Source of the DNA: TA-21 sp035620895
GTDB lineage: Archaea > Thermoproteota > Nitrososphaeria > Nitrososphaerales > Nitrososphaeraceae
Assembly (NCBI GenBank): GCA_035620895.1
Contig: DASPFY010000042.1
Coordinates: forward strand, 1 to 64,000
Direction: 5' to 3'
Length of the DNA stretch: 64,000 nucleotides
A program made the translations under genes and the position numbers. Below the pieces are notes generated by a model. It ran no database searches, had not been told where the DNA came from, and was given only the letters and a program-made list of their open reading frames with translations. Within the stretch, counting starts at the first letter, position 1; each line of letters opens with the position of its first letter. Below are positions 53,458 through 62,448 of this stretch, one piece after another.

Positions 53458-55569
53458 CTACTTAACCATGCTAAAACTATCTAATATATTGCCACCATGA
53501 GAAATAAACTGCCCTGAGAGTGTATTACTATTGATAGTTAATTTGACAAAGCCGTAATCATTATCATCTTGGAATTCTACGCCTCCGTCACTTCTATTCC
53601 CTTTTATGTCATAATGCGATTCCCCCCCTGTTCCAGCTTGAATAAATAAAGTATGTTTATCCGGTAGCTTTATGCGTTCATAATTATGATTATGTCCATA
53701 GATTACCAAATCCACACCATATTGATCAAAGAGAGGCTGCAGTCTACCTGCAAGTTCTTTTTCTTCTGGGTGATTCGACGGACTTGAGTACAGAGGATTA
53801 TGCATTGCAACTATCTTCCACGGTTGATTCGTATTCTTTAATTGATTCTCCAAGAATTGGGTGTTTGCTGAATACGATTCCTTTGTGTTAAGCAATATAA
53901 TTCTAGAATGTCCTGCATCAAACGCATGTATCATGGAAGGTTGTCCAAATAATCTAGCATAAGAACTACTGTCATGATTTCCCTGCACACCCTTAAATGG
54001 AATACCTGCAGCCTTTAGAGTATCAACAACCGGCTCAAATTCTGACATACTTCCATACGAATAATCACCAAGCCCAAGTGCCAAGTTTATTTTGTTGTTT
54101 ATCATGAGATCTACCGTTTCTTCCCAATTATCATTGCGTGCCGAACCCCAGTCCCCTACTGCCCCTATATAATAATTTGATGATCCAGAAATTGAGACTA
54201 TATTTATGGATATTTCGGTTATGCTAGCGTAGGTATTCTGAGTATTTCCATTGACAGATATTCTTATGTATCTTGCATTAGTATCAGCAATATCATATTT
54301 TTCCAAATTCAATGTAGAACCGCTGCTTTTGGAGCTAAATACATTTGAGAACTTTATTCCATCATTGGACGTCGATATAACAAAATTATTCTGTCTTTCA
54401 TTTCCCTTATACCATGCAATATTGATGTCACAAATCTTGTTGCCAGTTCCTATATCAAGCTGTATCCATGAACCCACACCGTTATTGGACCAGCGGGTAT
54501 CTAGATTCTCATCAAGAACATTAGTACCGGGAAAACCAGTCTGACTACTAGAGGTTTTAGCATTTTGAATATGACTATCAATGCACTGAATTTGTGATTG
54601 ACCCGACGAGGGCACTTCTGCTCTGATTTCGGCGATACTTGCATAATTATTTTGCGAGTTACCATTAACAGTAATCTTGATGTATCTAGCAAGTTTGTCA
54701 GAAAATAAATATTTTTCGTATGATAGTGATTTTCCACTACTTATTGTTGATAATACAGTCTTGTATGACTTTCCATCTTGAGAAGTTGAAACTACGAATT
54801 TATTTTGACGTTCATTTCCTTTATACCACGCAATTTCTAAACCACAAATGCTCTTGCTTGTTCCTAAATCTAGTTGTATAGATGAGCCTACACCATAATT
54901 GGACCAAATAGTGTTAAGATTATTATCAACTACATTTGAAGATGGAAATCCAATTTGGCTACTTGGTGCAGTTGCCTGTAAGATCGGGCTTTTCACGCAC
55001 GATTCAGATAAGACCTTATAACCATAAATTTTAATTTCACTGATACTAATCCAGTTGCTCTGGGTGTTCCCACTAACCATAACTCTAATGAATCTACCTG
55101 CCTTAGATTGAAGATTATAGTTCTGTTCAGTTAATGATGTACCGTCACTTTTTCCAGAGTAAACATTAGTAAACGTTTTACCATCTTTAGATATTGATAT
55201 TACAAATGAATTTACGCGCTCATTTCCCCTATGCCAGTTAATTTCCACACTGCAGACTACGTTCTCTTGGCCTAAATCGATCTGTATCCACGACCCTAGA
55301 CCTAAGTTGGACCACCGTGTATTAACATTCTGATCAATCGCACGGGATGGTGGATGCCAAGGATCAGCTCCGCTGGCCGTGATTCCAGTGACTAAGAGTC
55401 TTGAACATGTATTAGACGAGCCAAATGGATCAGATTGTGCATATGTATGAAAAGATTGAACAAAGGAACTCGTGAAAATAAGAAATAGAAATGTAATAAG
55501 AAAAATACCAAGTTTCAATTGATTGCTTCTCCATGTACTAAAAGAAGCAAATTTAGGTAAATTAATCAC
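53458..55569 (-). CDS. Secreted protein with three discoidin domains and a metallophosphoesterase
   Basis: 703 residues. Signal peptide about 19-45. Three F5/8 type C (discoidin) domains at about 55-188, 192-325 and 338-470, each with a VDxNLNTxWSN / WIQxDLG / NxxASIxEI pattern. The C-terminal phosphoesterase about 478-703 has GDWGSARND, LGDYSYG, GNHDSS, MHNPLYS and GHNHNYE, all metal ligands of the purple acid phosphatase type. Discoidin domains bind glycans or lipids, so the enzyme may be tethered to the envelope or scavenge phosphate there. DNA identity between the repeats is recognisable. Confidence 0.9.
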   Translation of the reverse strand: MINLPKFASFSTWRSNQLKLGIFLITFLFLIFTSSFVQSFHTYAQSDPFGSSNTCSRLLVTGITASGADPWHPPSRAIDQNVNTRWSNLGLGSWIQIDLGQENVVCSVEINWHRGNERVNSFVISISKDGKTFTNVYSGKSDGTSLTEQNYNLQSKAGRFIRVMVSGNTQSNWISISEIKIYGYKVLSESCVKSPILQATAPSSQIGFPSSNVVDNNLNTIWSNYGVGSSIQLDLGTSKSICGLEIAWYKGNERQNKFVVSTSQDGKSYKTVLSTISSGKSLSYEKYLFSDKLARYIKITVNGNSQNNYASIAEIRAEVPSSGQSQIQCIDSHIQNAKTSSSQTGFPGTNVLDENLDTRWSNNGVGSWIQLDIGTGNKICDINIAWYKGNERQNNFVISTSNDGIKFSNVFSSKSSGSTLNLEKYDIADTNARYIRISVNGNTQNTYASITEISINIVSISGSSNYYIGAVGDWGSARNDNWEETVDLMINNKINLALGLGDYSYGSMSEFEPVVDTLKAAGIPFKGVQGNHDSSSYARLFGQPSMIHAFDAGHSRIILLNTKESYSANTQFLENQLKNTNQPWKIVAMHNPLYSSPSNHPEEKELAGRLQPLFDQYGVDLVIYGHNHNYERIKLPDKHTLFIQAGTGGESHYDIKGNRSDGGVEFQDDNDYGFVKLTINSNTLSGQFISHGGNILDSFSMVK

Positions 55570-55805
55570 GATTATTTGATATGCTATTTAATTTTTATTG
55601 ACTGATTATTACATTTTTTCAATTTATACCAATCTAAATTCTATCGTGACATGCTAATAGTATTGGGGCGTAGCTACACCACAGTGTATGTGAAATGAAT
55701 TGCTGTATAAACTAGAATTAATATTATTTAGTTCGTGTTGACAGAGCTATGTGAATTAGGCAAATGTATCGTGCAAATAATTATGAGTCTCATTTTCGAT
55801 ACAAA

Positions 55806-56072
55806 TTACCAGTAAGCACTCTCACTAAGTTCACTTGTAGTACTCTTTTTTTCAACAGCGAGATATTCTTTAATGCCTTCGAGATTCCTAAATATACCTT
55901 CAGATGCAAATAATGCTGGGGCCCTTGTGGTCGGTAGGTCCACACAGCAATTTTCTTCAAATTTTCTTATGTGATATTCAACAAATTCGATCCTGTTGTT
56001 TTCCAAAAGTTCTTTAGCAAGCCGGGAATTCTCTGTGTCATCAATCAACAGAACAGGTTTGCGAATAACCAC
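55806..56072 (-). CDS. Glutaredoxin/thioredoxin-fold protein without active-site CxxC
   Basis: 88 residues. Starts PVLLIDDTENSRLAKELLENNRIEFVEYHI, then cis-Pro region TTRAPALFASEGIFRNLEGIKEYL: a thioredoxin fold. There is no CxxC near the N-terminal strand; a lone CC (ENCCVDLP) lies in the middle. Possibly a glutaredoxin-like domain with another role. Confidence 0.7.
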   Translation of the reverse strand: MVIRKPVLLIDDTENSRLAKELLENNRIEFVEYHIRKFEENCCVDLPTTRAPALFASEGIFRNLEGIKEYLAVEKKSTTSELSESAYW

Positions 56073-56427
56073 AACTCCAATATCTGTATGGATCTATTTA
56101 ATTTCAATTATCATATGATGTGTTGCAATCATGGTTTGACGAATTCGACCTAAAGCATAATGTCTACAAAAACTAGAAACAGGCAATATCTAATCTTATT
56201 TTATTTTATTGTATTTATTCGATATACAATGCACAAGAAAGATAATAGCTATTAACAAGCTCTCCAATTGTTTCATAGTTACTATCTTATCAAGAATGAA
56301 TTTCACCCGTGATTTCTCATAAATGTTACACTGTTAAAGAGACTTTGTAGGATCAAGAATTAATGAATTAGAAATAAATTGGCATGTAGCAGTAAAGAAT
56401 TTAGAAGATAGATCCGAATTTAGAGCG
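56073..56427. other. Intergenic region, possible upstream extension of the helicase
   Basis: 355 bp. No ordinary gene. The helicase frame is open back to 56338 and its translation looks protein-like (RINELEINWHVAVKNLEDRS), but it has no ATG, GTG or TTG. See the helicase entry. Confidence 0.4.
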
Positions 56428-57738
56428 TTGACTGCTATCCTAAATCTCAAGTTCCCTTTTGAACTCAAGGATGATCAGCTGATGGCTGTCTATGCGTGGT
56501 TAAATAATAATTTTAAGGGTTCAATAATCTATAGTACTGGAACTGGAAAAACTGAAATTGCATTTGAATGTGCACGGAGATTGGCAGAAATAAATGATAA
56601 CAATGATGTTGCATTATCTCCTAAATCTGAAGGTTATAGCAAACCAATCCAAGAATTTAGGATTTTATTTCTTGTACCAAGAATTGTTCTTATTGAGCAG
56701 AATGTGAATCGTCTAATTAGCTACGGCGTGTCAAAAGAATCCATTGGCACATTTTTTGGCGAACAGAAAGACATAAGAGAAATTACTATCGGGACCTACC
56801 AGAGCGTTATAAATCATTTACACCTCATCAGAGATTCCGACATGATAATTCTTGATGAAATACATTTGCTGAGTGAAACAGCCAAAGAATTTAGCAAAAT
56901 ATTTGATACAATAAAGGAAGATCCTACTAAAGCGTTATTGGGATTAACTGCTACCATAAATGAGAATGATCCACGCTATAGAACAATAATTAGAACTTTA
57001 CCTCCTGTTAAGAGATATATGATTAGAGACGCAGTATCTGACGGAAGATTGGCTAAACCACAGGTTGTTTCTATACCCGTTAGTTTTACGGAATCTGAAA
57101 AAAAAATCTATATCGAGACTACGAACAAGATATCTTTCTTATCACGGAAACTAGGAGCATTTGATCCAAAAAAAATTTCAATCTTCTTATTCAAAGGAGG
57201 ATATAACGCAAAATTAGCAAAATTGTGGTTTGATAACGTTAGAAAAAGAAAAGAATTAATCAGCTCGGCTGAAAACAAAATGTTGTCTGCTGCAAATATA
57301 GTAAAAAATCATCCCTCAGAGCCGATAATGATATTTAGTGAGACTATTGACTCAATAATTAAGTTAGAAAAAATATTAGAATCATATGGAATAGCATCTA
57401 GATCTATTCATAATAAGATACCCGTTACTCAAAGAAAGAAAATCTTAGAAAATTGGGGGAAAGAGTACTTTCCGTTGCTATCTGTTCATACGCTTGAGAT
57501 CGGATATGACATACCTGATGTCAGAATAGCGATAATAATTTCAAATAGCTCAAATTTTAATCAGGTAGCACAAAGAATTGGTAGAGTGATAAGAAAAACA
57601 AGCAAGAAAAACTACGCATTGATATATGTGATTTATATAAGAGACTCCAAAGACAGTAGCACTCTTAAAATGGTAAAGTCGACTATTGACTTTTCCGATA
57701 AAAATAACCAGCTAAAGCTGACATCATTTGGAACCTAA
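56428..57738 (+). CDS. SF2 DEAD/DEAH-type helicase, XPB-like
   Basis: 436 residues from a TTG at 56428. Motif I STGTGKTE (about 36-43), motif II DEIH, motif III GLTATINENDPR and motif VI QVAQRIGRVIRK. The core is that of the XPB/UvrB-like group. The reading frame is open upstream to 56338 with plausible residues but no usual start codon. It is convergent with another XPB-like gene (57792-59153). No nuclease partner Bax1 is adjacent. Probably DNA repair or transcription related. Confidence 0.82.
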   Translation: MTAILNLKFPFELKDDQLMAVYAWLNNNFKGSIIYSTGTGKTEIAFECARRLAEINDNNDVALSPKSEGYSKPIQEFRILFLVPRIVLIEQNVNRLISYGVSKESIGTFFGEQKDIREITIGTYQSVINHLHLIRDSDMIILDEIHLLSETAKEFSKIFDTIKEDPTKALLGLTATINENDPRYRTIIRTLPPVKRYMIRDAVSDGRLAKPQVVSIPVSFTESEKKIYIETTNKISFLSRKLGAFDPKKISIFLFKGGYNAKLAKLWFDNVRKRKELISSAENKMLSAANIVKNHPSEPIMIFSETIDSIIKLEKILESYGIASRSIHNKIPVTQRKKILENWGKEYFPLLSVHTLEIGYDIPDVRIAIIISNSSNFNQVAQRIGRVIRKTSKKNYALIYVIYIRDSKDSSTLKMVKSTIDFSDKNNQLKLTSFGT

Positions 57739-57791
57739 TATAAGGTTATATTTCGGAACAAAATTACAAATCAAGAACAAGATATGTAAAT

Positions 57792-59153
57792 TTATTTCAG
57801 CAAATTTCTATGTCTTCTTTCACTAGTTAAAGTTTCTGATGTACCACTTGATACAATCTCAATTAATCTTGCTTGTTTATTATTATTCTTTGGTCTCAAT
57901 AGTCTTCCCAATCTTTGTATAAACTCTCTACTACTACCAGTCCCACTAACCAAAATCCCCAGTTGTGCATCAGGAACATCGATTCCTTCATCCAATACTT
58001 TTGAGGTAACAATTGCCTTATATCTACCGTCCTTAAAACCGCTAAGGACGTCTTCTCTTTCCTCTTTTGTAGACTTGTATGTAATAAACGGGATAAGAAA
58101 ATCATTTGATATTTCATATACCTGTTTGTTATGCTGTGTAAAGATTATTGTTTTGATATCTCTATTTTCATATAATATTTTCGCAATTTCATTCATTTTA
58201 GATCTGCTATTGAGGGCTATGTCAATTGCTTTGTTTCTTGCTACAAGGGCGCGTCTGGCAATATTGTTTCTTGATGAGATCATGATTAATCGTTTGAAGG
58301 AGTTATATGAATTCATATTCAATCCAATTTTTTTTAGACATGTGTGATATATGACCATATTTTCCTTATATTTCAGATATTCTTCTTTTGACATGTATGT
58401 ATGTTTTCTTTCTATAGTATAGTTTGCTAGATAATTATTTTTGGCAAGCTCATCTGCAGAAATTCGAAATGTGGATTTTCCAATCAAATATGGAAAATCC
58501 TCTTCCAAATGATCTTCTCGTTCTATAGTAGCTGTTAAACCTAATCTGTAAGGCGCTACGAATGTTTCTGCAATTAGTCTATATGATGGTGCTGGCAAAT
58601 GATGAACCTCGTCAAATACTATTAAGAGGAACTTGTTCCCGATCGATTGTGCTTTAATATACGCTGAATCATAAGTCGATACGGTAATTGCTTGAATATT
58701 CTCGGTACCTCCACCGATATTTCCTATTTCCATATTGAAACTTTGTGAGAGAATTTTGGTCCACTGTTTGATAAGATCAAGTGTAGGGACGATGATCAGT
58801 GTTGGAGAATTAACCATTTCAATAATTTTTAAACCAACTATGGTTTTTCCCGCTCCTGTAGGAAGAACTATAGATCCCGTTTTTTCTTTAAGCCAATGTT
58901 CTATTGCTTCTTTTTGATAATCGCGTAGCTTGACCTTAATTTTTGGAAGATGTCCAAGAGGTAACAAATCTAACACATTGTCCTCATATTTTATGTTCTT
59001 TTCCTCGAGATATTGGGTTATTTTTTTATAGTTTTTGCCAAATGAACACAAGGAATTCGTCCTTGAATCTATTGTTGAGTAAGGTAAATTCTCAATTCCC
59101 TTTATCAGTATTATTCCTCTATGATATTCTAATGTAACCGATTTCGAACTCAA
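57792..59153 (-). CDS. XPB-like DNA helicase
   Basis: 453 residues. Motifs LPTGAGKTIVG, VFDEVHHLPAPSYR, GLTATIERED and EFIQRLGRLLRPK. The N-terminal 80 residues fit the damage-recognition region of XPB. Motif order and the RLGRLLRP end match archaeal XPB. Acts as a 3'-5' translocase in repair or transcription. Convergent with the other helicase; 53 bp between the stops. Confidence 0.88.
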   Translation of the reverse strand: MSSKSVTLEYHRGIILIKGIENLPYSTIDSRTNSLCSFGKNYKKITQYLEEKNIKYEDNVLDLLPLGHLPKIKVKLRDYQKEAIEHWLKEKTGSIVLPTGAGKTIVGLKIIEMVNSPTLIIVPTLDLIKQWTKILSQSFNMEIGNIGGGTENIQAITVSTYDSAYIKAQSIGNKFLLIVFDEVHHLPAPSYRLIAETFVAPYRLGLTATIEREDHLEEDFPYLIGKSTFRISADELAKNNYLANYTIERKHTYMSKEEYLKYKENMVIYHTCLKKIGLNMNSYNSFKRLIMISSRNNIARRALVARNKAIDIALNSRSKMNEIAKILYENRDIKTIIFTQHNKQVYEISNDFLIPFITYKSTKEEREDVLSGFKDGRYKAIVTSKVLDEGIDVPDAQLGILVSGTGSSREFIQRLGRLLRPKNNNKQARLIEIVSSGTSETLTSERRHRNLLK

Positions 59154-59325
59154 TTAGTTGATTTCTAATTAATGATCATTTTTAAATCATGTCAGATAGA
59201 CAAATGGGAACTACGATGATTGTCTCATACATGTTTACGTGTAGTGTGTCTGATTCTCCATAATATTCTAGTTGTCGGATAAAATCAATATAATTCAGAA
59301 CTGCTGCACAGTAGTTATCAGGAAC

Positions 59326-59574
59326 TCAAATCCACATAGATGGATCACTACTGAAAACCGTTGTTCTCTGATATAGATCTATTTCAATATTGATTTTTTC
59401 ACGAAGAATCTTGTTCGAATCTATCATTTCCATGTTCGTTCGAGATTTATCCTTATTTGTATCTCCCATGATTGCCTCATCTCTCTCTTTATTACTCCCG
59501 AAATTCCTCAGAAAATCTCTCAATTCCCCAGCCAAATCTGGTTGATTTTCCAACTGATCTACTTTTGAACTCAT
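59326..59574 (-). CDS. Small hypothetical protein
   Basis: 82 residues, charged, helical (LAGELRDFLRNFGSNKERDEA), no membrane segment, ATG at 59574. No family. Polar composition and a proper start support it. Confidence 0.5.
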   Translation of the reverse strand: MSSKVDQLENQPDLAGELRDFLRNFGSNKERDEAIMGDTNKDKSRTNMEMIDSNKILREKINIEIDLYQRTTVFSSDPSMWI

Positions 59575-59832
59575 CGTATTATAAAATACTTGATATGCTA
59601 ATAATGATCAATAGTTAAAACTATTTGTCAAAGGGAGCAATGAAATTGAATTAGTTGATATTTCCTTTCAAGTATGATCAAATTGTGTTGCATTTGCGAA
59701 TCGTATTAACTCTGATACAATTTTATCCTCAATGGTATCATAATATAGTGAATAGATTCTATAATAATTTTTTCATGATGCGAAGTACGATAATTTAAGT
59801 AAGTTTCAATATTAAGGAATAGCATAAAGGAC

Positions 59833-60405
59833 ATGGGCATTTCTAACGATTCAATCGATCGGATAAAATTAGAGGTTATCAATTGCAAATTATGCAACCT
59901 GTGTATAAATAGAACTAATGCGGTTCCTGGCGACGGTAATCCTAAAGCAACCATCATGTTTATTGGAGAAGCACCTGGAAGGAACGAAGATGAGAAAGGC
60001 AAACCATTTGTAGGAATGGCGGGAAAAATCCTTGATGAAGCTTTAGCCAAAGTAGGACTAGAAAGATCAAGAATTTATATAACTAATATCGTAAAATGTA
60101 GACCACCGAGCAATAGAGTTCCAACGGAAGAGGAGAGATGTGTTTGTAAGAGTTATCTTGAAAGAGAAATCTCAGTTGTTTCTCCCGAGATTATTTGCAT
60201 ATTAGGTAGAACGGCCTATCAATCATTACTTGGCGGCAGTTCAATACTTGGAAATCGTGGCAAATTCATTCAAAAAGATAACAGGCTCTATTTTATTACG
60301 GTACATCCAGCAGCTATTATATACAATAATAAACTTCGGAATGTTCTAGAAAATGACATGCAAACATTAGTTATGGAATGTAGACGATTGCAAATTCCCA
60401 TATAG
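59833..60405 (+). CDS. Type 4 uracil-DNA glycosylase
   Basis: 190 residues. Family 4 UDG with a 4Fe-4S cluster: CKLCNLC near 17-23, then GEAPGRNEDEKGKPFVGMAGK, KCRPPSNRVPTEEE, and HPAAIIYN at the end (motif B). Removes uracil from DNA. ATG at 59833, monocistronic, with family length (190-200). Confidence 0.94.
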   Translation: MGISNDSIDRIKLEVINCKLCNLCINRTNAVPGDGNPKATIMFIGEAPGRNEDEKGKPFVGMAGKILDEALAKVGLERSRIYITNIVKCRPPSNRVPTEEERCVCKSYLEREISVVSPEIICILGRTAYQSLLGGSSILGNRGKFIQKDNRLYFITVHPAAIIYNNKLRNVLENDMQTLVMECRRLQIPI

Positions 60406-60437
60406 CATGAAAAAAATACACTTGAAGCTTATTTCAT

Positions 60438-60872
60438 TCAGGTATTTTCAGCTCTTGCCTTTAGAGCTTTATTCATCCTAACGAAACTTTCCCTGAGATC
60501 TTGATCTAACTTGTTCCCAACTAAACTCACACCCAACCCTTTGAACACTTCTTTGTGTAGGAATGAAACTTTATTGTCGTTGGATTTTTCAATGACAAAA
60601 ATGCGTTCACCTTCGAAAATACCAGGTAAAAATGACTTACCCTTCCATCTAAGCTCTCTGTTTATTTCACATTTAGTTATAATTGGAAAGTAGGTTCTTT
60701 GTTTTCCACTGATAGTCATAATGTTGACTTCAATTTTAGATCCTAAAATCGCATTTCCCACTACCTTTATCATGAAAGGATTCCACAATTCGTATTCTCT
60801 AAAATTAGTAAGAATGCCCCAAATCTTATCAGGATTAGAATCTACCATGATGTGCGTTTCTATTGTTTTCAA
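60438..60872 (-). CDS. SRPBCC-family (START-like) protein
   Basis: 144 residues, pattern of the polyketide cyclase/SRPBCC fold: start ETHIMVDSNPDKIWGILTNFREYELWNPFMIKVVG, an REL-RWKGKSFLPGIFEGERIF strand, and a C-terminal helix (LDQDLRESFVRMNKALKARAE). Binds a hydrophobic ligand; identity unknown. Convergent with UDG, 32 bp apart. Confidence 0.8.
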   Translation of the reverse strand: MKTIETHIMVDSNPDKIWGILTNFREYELWNPFMIKVVGNAILGSKIEVNIMTISGKQRTYFPIITKCEINRELRWKGKSFLPGIFEGERIFVIEKSNDNKVSFLHKEVFKGLGVSLVGNKLDQDLRESFVRMNKALKARAENT

Positions 60873-61081
60873 TTAGTCCAATGAGTAATCTTTGAGTCTT
60901 AATAATGAACTTTTTGATTCACTGAAAATTACATTCAAGAATCTACATCGGAAAGATAATAATTTTTTTTCTGACTCTGTACTTGATGTACTTGAATAGT
61001 ATGCTGAATGTAAATATAATTAATTGAAACTAATTAATTAAAGGTAGTCTATTCAATATTTGATTCTCAGAGGATCTATAA

Positions 61082-61477
61082 ATGGAAATAATTTGTGATA
61101 CCAGTTTTCTCATTGAACTGGTTTCGAATCCAATCAAATGCTTGGACAAGGTTGAAAACGAAATTGGCAAATTAAAATTTATTGTACCCACATTCGTTCT
61201 TGATGAACTAGATTTAATTGAAAAAAAGTCGGGGCCCAAGAAATCATTGATCGCAAGTACTGCAATTCGTATATCTAAATTGAAATTTGAGATCAAAGAT
61301 ATTGGAAAGTCAAAAAATGTGGATAAAGATATTCTTAATTACGCAACCAGGAACAAAAGATTTGGTGTGGCCACGCTGGATGGTAAACTATTGAGCCGAC
61401 TTAAAATGGCTGAAGTAACAACAATAACACTCTCCAAAAATAAAATGATGATAGCTAATCGAAATTTTGAAGGGTAG
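61082..61477 (+). CDS. PIN-domain protein
   Basis: 131 residues. Acidic residues at the active site: ICDTSFLIELV (Asp7), LDELDLI, VDKDILNYA and ATLDGKLL. This layout follows the VapC/FAF1 type PIN fold, an RNase. No antitoxin gene is adjacent, so a toxin-antitoxin pair is unlikely; an rRNA-processing role is possible. Confidence 0.85.
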   Translation: MEIICDTSFLIELVSNPIKCLDKVENEIGKLKFIVPTFVLDELDLIEKKSGPKKSLIASTAIRISKLKFEIKDIGKSKNVDKDILNYATRNKRFGVATLDGKLLSRLKMAEVTTITLSKNKMMIANRNFEG

Positions 61478-61508
61478 CTTTAAATCGGCAATCTATATCT
61501 AATTATGC

Positions 61509-62162
61509 ATGTTCGAGTACAAAAATATTGGTTTAATATGGACCGGACATGCTGGGTTCAAGATCATATATGAAAGTAAGAAAGTGTACATCGATCCTTA
61601 CAAATTAAGCAAAAAACACGAGCACATGTCTGACGCCGATATTGTACTTGTTACCCACAATCATTTTGATCATTTATCAATAGAAGATTTAAAAAATATA
61701 ATTAATGAAAGAACGGTTATTGTTTCTGCTCAGGAGTGCCTATCACAACTGAAGGCGCTAAATGTGAAAAAATTAATTGGCATTGATCCTCGCGATAGTG
61801 TGAAAGTCGAAGATTTGAAAATAGAAACGGTTCCGGCATACAATGTTGATAAGGAATTTCATCCAAAGAATGATAAGAAAATCGGATTCATTATAGATTT
61901 TGGTAATGATCGATTGTACCACATTGGGGATTCCGATATCATCCCAGAAATGAAAGATACAAACCCAACTATTGCACTAGTACCTGTTTCCGGAACTTAT
62001 GTTATGACTGCCGAGGAAGCATCAAAGGCAATAAATGAATTGATTAACCCAAAAATTGCAATTCCAATGCATTATGGTACAATTGTAGGTAATAAAAAAG
62101 ATGCGATACGATTCTCAGAACTGGTCACAGTATGTAAAACAGAGATTTTAGAGTCAGAATAA
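61509..62162 (+). CDS. Metallo-beta-lactamase-fold hydrolase (UlaG-like)
   Basis: 217 residues. HNHFDH motif near 54, HIGDSD, VPVSGTYVMTAEEA and HYGTIVG residues bind two metals. L-ascorbate-6-phosphate lactonase-like subfamily. Located 31 bp after the PIN gene on the same strand, so likely co-transcribed. Substrate unknown. Confidence 0.88.
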   Translation: MFEYKNIGLIWTGHAGFKIIYESKKVYIDPYKLSKKHEHMSDADIVLVTHNHFDHLSIEDLKNIINERTVIVSAQECLSQLKALNVKKLIGIDPRDSVKVEDLKIETVPAYNVDKEFHPKNDKKIGFIIDFGNDRLYHIGDSDIIPEMKDTNPTIALVPVSGTYVMTAEEASKAINELINPKIAIPMHYGTIVGNKKDAIRFSELVTVCKTEILESE

Positions 62163-62188
62163 CCAAATTTTTTTTCAAAAATTAAAAC

Positions 62189-62197
62189 TTATATACG
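62189..62197 (+). promoter_or_regulatory. TATA-type promoter for the tiny basic-peptide gene
   Basis: CTTATATAC at 62189-62197 is about 26 bp upstream of the ATG at 62223, matching TATA to start distance in a leaderless transcript. Confidence 0.5.
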
Positions 62198-62222
62198 ATC
62201 TGTTTTCCTAATATCATTGCAA

Positions 62223-62285
62223 ATGGCAGCTAAAAAGAAATCGAAGTCTGCTAAGAAAGGAACTAAATCAAAATCAAAGAGGTAA
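62223..62285 (+). CDS. Tiny lysine-rich peptide (20 aa)
   Basis: Encodes MAAKKKSKSAKKGTKSKSKR: ten lysines and a single Arg in 20 residues. A TATA box at 62189-62197 lies at the right distance for a leaderless mRNA, and a pyrimidine-rich run (62314-62334) may end transcription. Highly basic peptides bind nucleic acid. The size is at the limit of recognition. Confidence 0.5.
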   Translation: MAAKKKSKSAKKGTKSKSKR

Positions 62286-62448
62286 TACTTTCGCAGTCAC
62301 TATTCCCTCTTAATTCCCCCCCTTCTTTTGTTAGCAACATAATGAAAAAAAATTTTAGGAAAATATTTTACCATAGGTTTTTTAGAAAATATACTCTTGA
62401 GATTGTTTCCAGTACGTTAAAAAATGAGTGAAATCAACATGCATTATT

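Noticed and set aside
61082..61477. VapBC toxin-antitoxin module
   Set aside because: The PIN protein has no antitoxin-like gene beside it; the nearest neighbour is a metallo-hydrolase.
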